Assembly (NCBI RefSeq): GCF_002975205.1
Contig: NZ_PCOC01000001.1
Span: 1,550,001 to 1,614,000 of the forward strand
Reading direction: 5' to 3'
Origin: Ochrobactrum vermis
GTDB taxonomy: Bacteria > Pseudomonadota > Alphaproteobacteria > Rhizobiales > Rhizobiaceae
DNA: 64,000 bases
Positions 61,307-64,000 of this stretch are shown here, one piece after another. The position numbers and the translations under genes are program-made. The notes under the pieces are model-generated. The model was not told where the DNA came from. It was given only the letters and a program-made list of their open reading frames with translations, and did not search any database. The first letter of the stretch is position 1; each line of letters begins with the position of its first letter.

Positions 61307-61834
61307 TCAGGCAGGCTCTAATCCACGCATGAAGGACCGGGCCTTCTCGACATAATGCTCTGCAGATAGTTTGAGTTTCTCGACCGCAGCATCGTCCAGT
61401 TCCCGGAGAATTCGTGCAGGCGAACCGACGACCAGCGAATTATCCGGTATTTCCTTGCCCTCGGTCACAAGCGCGCCTGCTCCGATCAGACAGTTCTTTC
61501 CGATCTTCGCACCATTGAGAACGATGGCGCCCATGCCAATCAACGTGTTGTCACCGACGGTACAACCATGAAGAATAGCCCGATGCCCGATCGTGCAACC
61601 TGCGCCAACCGTCAGCGGAAAGCCGATATCGGTATGCATGATGGTGTGTTCCTGAACATTGGTATCGTCGCCGATGGTGATCGGCTCGTTGTCGCCGCGC
61701 AAAACAGTACCAAACCAGAAACCGGCATTCTCACCGACAACGATCTTGCCGATCAGGGTCGCATCGGGCGCGATCCAATTGCTGCTGCGGTCCGCAAATA
61801 GCGGCTTGTGCCCGTTATAAGCATAGATCGGCAT
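61307..61834 (-). CDS. Gamma-carbonic-anhydrase-like left-handed beta-helix protein
   Basis: A 175-residue hexapeptide-repeat trimer-forming protein (repeated I/L-G-x-x motifs from residue 22 to 130). The metal-binding histidines of gamma carbonic anhydrases are present at H67 (HTIMH), H84 and H89 (IGHRAILHGC). Many such proteins (YrdA, PaaY, CaiE types) bind zinc but have weak or no anhydrase activity, so the reaction is not certain. It is a single minus-strand gene between convergent and divergent neighbours. Confidence 0.9.
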   Translation of the reverse strand: MPIYAYNGHKPLFADRSSNWIAPDATLIGKIVVGENAGFWFGTVLRGDNEPITIGDDTNVQEHTIMHTDIGFPLTVGAGCTIGHRAILHGCTVGDNTLIGMGAIVLNGAKIGKNCLIGAGALVTEGKEIPDNSLVVGSPARILRELDDAAVEKLKLSAEHYVEKARSFMRGLEPA

Positions 61835-61965
61835 GTGCTTCCTCCATCAACAAACTCGATATTGAATCGCTAAGCCGTTTCAAGCTGTCATACAAGCACG
61901 ACTTCACGCTCTGTTAACCATAAAAGACCGATATTCTTTTGCAATATCATCACCATGACGCCCAG

Positions 61966-62697
61966 ATGGAAACCACACCAGATTACACCGCCTCGAAAAT
62001 CGGAAGCCGCCTCTTCGGCTGGCTGCTATTGGCGGTTGTCGTTCTGATTCTGCTTTCAGTCGTCGTGAATGTTGGCGGGCGTCTACTCGGTCCTCTGATT
62101 GCGCGAGGCGGACACTCCGACAGCACGGACGCTTACGAGATCATCATCGGCAACAATGTCCTGTCGATTCCTGCCAATATGATCCGCTTTCCGAATCAGC
62201 GGCGCGACGGTGTGACGGGGCGCCTCGATCTCTATGCGCGCTGGCCGGGCATGACTGGCTATACGGAACGTGACCGCGCCATCTTCAACCTTCTCACTGC
62301 GAAGCGGCATCTCATTTTCATGTCCATCGAGCAGCGAACAATGTCGCGCGATATGAGCGGGCGTTACCTGCCAATATATGCCGAGCTGATAGACCCGGTC
62401 GGGGAAGTTGCCCCCGGAAACCTGACGGTACACCGCTTTCTCGAAAACAGCGGTTACAAGGGCGAGGAACTGGTCTTGTCCGACCCGAGCAGTGGCAAGC
62501 CGGAATTTGTTGCGCGATGCCTTGCGGATGGCGCAGCGGAAAGCTTCAATTCATGCGAGCGTGATGTCCAGTTTGGGCGCGACTTGCAGATTCTCTACAG
62601 ATTCCCCCGCTCCATGCTGGGCGACTGGAAGTCACTGGACAAGGCGGTTGTCGAATTTGCCAATGCTCATCTCCTTGACGGCAAACCTGCCGACTGA
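61966..62697 (+). CDS. Membrane-anchored protein of unknown function
   Basis: Function not recognised. From ATG 61966 the 243-residue protein has one N-terminal membrane helix (about residues 18-40, LFGWLLLAVVVLILLSVVV). A soluble domain, expected in the periplasm, contains IIIGNNVLSIPANMIRFP, DGVTGRLDLYARWPGM and a pair of cysteines about 20 residues apart (CLADGAAESFNSCERD) that could form a disulphide. The frame from TTG 61939 is longer but has no ribosome site. Its end overlaps the convergent tetA-like gene by 31 bp. Confidence 0.78.
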   Translation: METTPDYTASKIGSRLFGWLLLAVVVLILLSVVVNVGGRLLGPLIARGGHSDSTDAYEIIIGNNVLSIPANMIRFPNQRRDGVTGRLDLYARWPGMTGYTERDRAIFNLLTAKRHLIFMSIEQRTMSRDMSGRYLPIYAELIDPVGEVAPGNLTVHRFLENSGYKGEELVLSDPSSGKPEFVARCLADGAAESFNSCERDVQFGRDLQILYRFPRSMLGDWKSLDKAVVEFANAHLLDGKPAD

Positions 62698-63854
62698 CGC
62701 CGCACGAAAATGAGCGGTGGAGCAGCCACGAGATAGATTGCCGGGCCAACCAGCCACACCCATCCGTTCCAACTTGCAGCAGTCCTCATATAAAGGGCCG
62801 TAAAAATAATCGGCCCGGCAACGGCACTGATATTCGTAAGACTTGCGAGCGTTCCCTGAAGTGCACCTTGCTTGTCTTGACTGGTCTTATTCGACAGGAC
62901 GGACTGCAGAGCAGGCATCGCTATACCGCCAAACGCCAGCAAGACGAGAATTGGTGCTACCATCCAGCCTTCTTTAGCAATCGCGAGGGATGCCATGCCC
63001 AGCCCATCAGCTGCTATTCCGATGAATATCGTATATCCAGCTCCAATTGTTGCAACGAGACGACCCGTACCCATCCATTGAAACATGGCATGCAGCAGAC
63101 CGAAGATCGCAAGCGACAAGCCCACATATGTCGTGTCCCAATGGAAACGATCTTCCGTGAATATCACCCACAAGGCAGCTGGTATCTGTCCTACCAGTTG
63201 CAGAAGAAAGAAAATCCATAGCAAGAGTTTCAGTCCCTTCTGCACACCTGATGGTACAATGGCGCCAAGAGATCCTTTTGCCTGTGGCGTTGGTTTGGCT
63301 GTCCGGCGAACCTCCGGCATCAACAGGAAAACCGACAGGGCCATGGAACCGCTGACCACGGCAGCGGCGGCGAATGGAGCCGTCGGCGACACATTGCCTA
63401 ATGCGCCGCCTATAACTGGTCCAAGAATCATGCCGCCGCCATAACAGGCACCCAACCAGCCGAAGGCTTGGGCACGTGCGCCCTCCTCCACCGTATCTGC
63501 TATGCAGGCCCCTGCGACGGCCATCGTCGCTCCCATCATACCCGATAGGATGCGCCCCACATAGAGAACCCACAGATGGGGCGCAGCAGACATAATGGCA
63601 TAATCGACCGTCGAGCCGATAAGCGAGCCAAGCAAGACCGGCTTCCGGCCAAACCGGTCGGACATTCGCCCTAGAATGGGAGCGAAGATAACCTGCATCA
63701 GCGCATAAAGAGACAGCAGAACTCCATAGTGACCTGCCACATCGTCGGAATGGACCACATCGCGCAGTAAGCTGGGCAGAACGGGCATCACCAGCCCGAT
63801 GCCCATGGCATCCAAAGCTGTAACAGCCAGGACAATCATCAACGTGCGGTTCAT
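62667..63854 (-). CDS. tetA: TetA-type tetracycline efflux MFS transporter
   Basis: A 12-helix proton antiporter of the major facilitator superfamily. The 395-residue protein follows the TetA class A/C pattern throughout: ALDAMGIGLVMPVLPSLLRD at helix 1, motif A GRMSDRFGRKPVL in loop 2-3, ILGPVIGGALG (motif C) at helix 5, and QLVGQIPAALWVIFTEDRFHWD at helix 7. ATG 63854 aligns with TetA starts and has GGGA six bases upstream; ATG 63866 lacks a site. A divergent tetR and two operators lie upstream. Drug specificity is inferred from similarity, not shown. Confidence 0.85.
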   Translation of the reverse strand: MNRTLMIVLAVTALDAMGIGLVMPVLPSLLRDVVHSDDVAGHYGVLLSLYALMQVIFAPILGRMSDRFGRKPVLLGSLIGSTVDYAIMSAAPHLWVLYVGRILSGMMGATMAVAGACIADTVEEGARAQAFGWLGACYGGGMILGPVIGGALGNVSPTAPFAAAAVVSGSMALSVFLLMPEVRRTAKPTPQAKGSLGAIVPSGVQKGLKLLLWIFFLLQLVGQIPAALWVIFTEDRFHWDTTYVGLSLAIFGLLHAMFQWMGTGRLVATIGAGYTIFIGIAADGLGMASLAIAKEGWMVAPILVLLAFGGIAMPALQSVLSNKTSQDKQGALQGTLASLTNISAVAGPIIFTALYMRTAASWNGWVWLVGPAIYLVAAPPLIFVRRQSAGLPSRR

Positions 63855-63869
63855 GCCAGTTCCCATAAT

Positions 63870-63882
63870 TTATCAATGATAA
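63870..63882. promoter_or_regulatory. tet operator 1
   Basis: TTATCAATGATAA is a 6+1+6 palindrome of the TetR operator core, centred 22 bp before the tetA start. Its centre is exactly 30 bp from the second copy. Confidence 0.8.
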
Positions 63883-63891
63883 GGATCTGGA

Positions 63892-63920
63892 TTTAAAATT
63901 TATCAATGATAAATTGTCAA
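63892..63920 (-). promoter_or_regulatory. tetA promoter
   Basis: On the minus strand TTGACA (63915-63920) and TTTAAA (63892-63897) with a 17-bp spacer. Operator 2 fills the spacer, so a bound repressor would block polymerase. Confidence 0.75.
63897..63915. promoter_or_regulatory. tet operator 2
   Basis: AATTTATCAATGATAAATT is a perfect 9+1+9 palindrome with the same TTATCAATGATAA core as operator 1. Confidence 0.82.
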
Positions 63921-63932
63921 GGCATAACTGAT

Positions 63933-64000
63933 TTGGTGAGCGCATTGGCAAAACTACACCGTGATACCCTGATACGAACGGCACTCGAACTATTGAATGA
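63933..64000 (+). CDS. tetR: TetR-type repressor, N-terminal fragment (runs off the window)
   Basis: The last 68 bases encode (V)SALAKLHRDTLIRTALELLN in frame, which matches the N terminus of class A-type TetR (KL-x-TVIRAALDLLNE). No ATG is in frame; TTG 63933, GTG 63936 or TTG 63945 are the candidates, with AAGG at 63919-63922 best placed for the first. It is divergent from tetA across two operators, the classic self-regulated arrangement. Confidence 0.75.
   Translation, partial: MVSALAKLHRDTLIRTALELLN

Overview
The window looks like a chromosomal segment of an alphaproteobacterium of the order Hyphomicrobiales (Rhizobiales), most likely the Brucella/Ochrobactrum group. The evidence is the protein sequences, a GTTC-N7-GTTC LexA box in front of recA, a TTAA-N7-TTAA CtrA box, a RIME-like repeat, adk between secY and rpsM, and no rpmJ or rpsD in the ribosomal cluster. 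The species call is inference from recall; no search was run. I see no insertion sequence, prophage, CRISPR array or rRNA gene.

Layout. (1) 1-4.1 kb: 3' part of the propionyl-CoA carboxylase alpha subunit gene, then methylmalonyl-CoA mutase; together they take propionyl-CoA to succinyl-CoA. (2) 4.1-13.1 kb: small metabolic and unknown genes, including an aldo/keto reductase, murI overlapping trmJ, a DJ-1/PfpI protein, a ribbon-helix-helix protein, icd, a glutathione transferase, and an ArsR-type regulator facing a two-gene NIPSNAP/monooxygenase operon across a long inverted repeat. (3) 13.1-22 kb, all on the minus strand: alaS, recA with its SOS box, an OmpA-type lipoprotein, a lytic-transglycosylase-like lipoprotein, rarA and a Do-type periplasmic protease. 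(4) 22-56.1 kb, all minus except one small plus-strand gene at 41.3 kb: the translation and transcription core. Read in the direction of transcription it is tRNA-Tyr, tRNA-Gly, tufB, tRNA-Trp, secE, nusG, rplK, rplA, rplJ, rplL, rpoB, rpoC; then rpsL, rpsG, fusA, tufA; then the S10 and spc operons to secY-adk; then rpsM, rpsK, rpoA, rplQ. (5) 56.4-62.7 kb: rlmB, a CBS-domain protein, a rhomboid protease, and a plus-strand row of PAS, PilZ and LapG-like (BTLCP) genes behind a CtrA box, then a gamma-carbonic-anhydrase-like protein and a membrane-anchored unknown. (6) 62.7-64 kb: a TetA-type efflux pump gene and the start of a divergent tetR, with two operators 30 bp apart.

Most of the window is ordinary core genome. 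The parts most worth a second look are regulatory: the complete tet control region, the ArsR-type divergent operator, the CtrA box before a possible c-di-GMP/periplasmic protease cluster, three hairpins at a 26-bp period between nusG and rplK, the L10-type leader, a hairpin between rplO and secY that is a terminator only on the antisense strand, an orphan terminator at 58.8 kb, and two tuf copies that differ only at four silent positions in the first ten codons.
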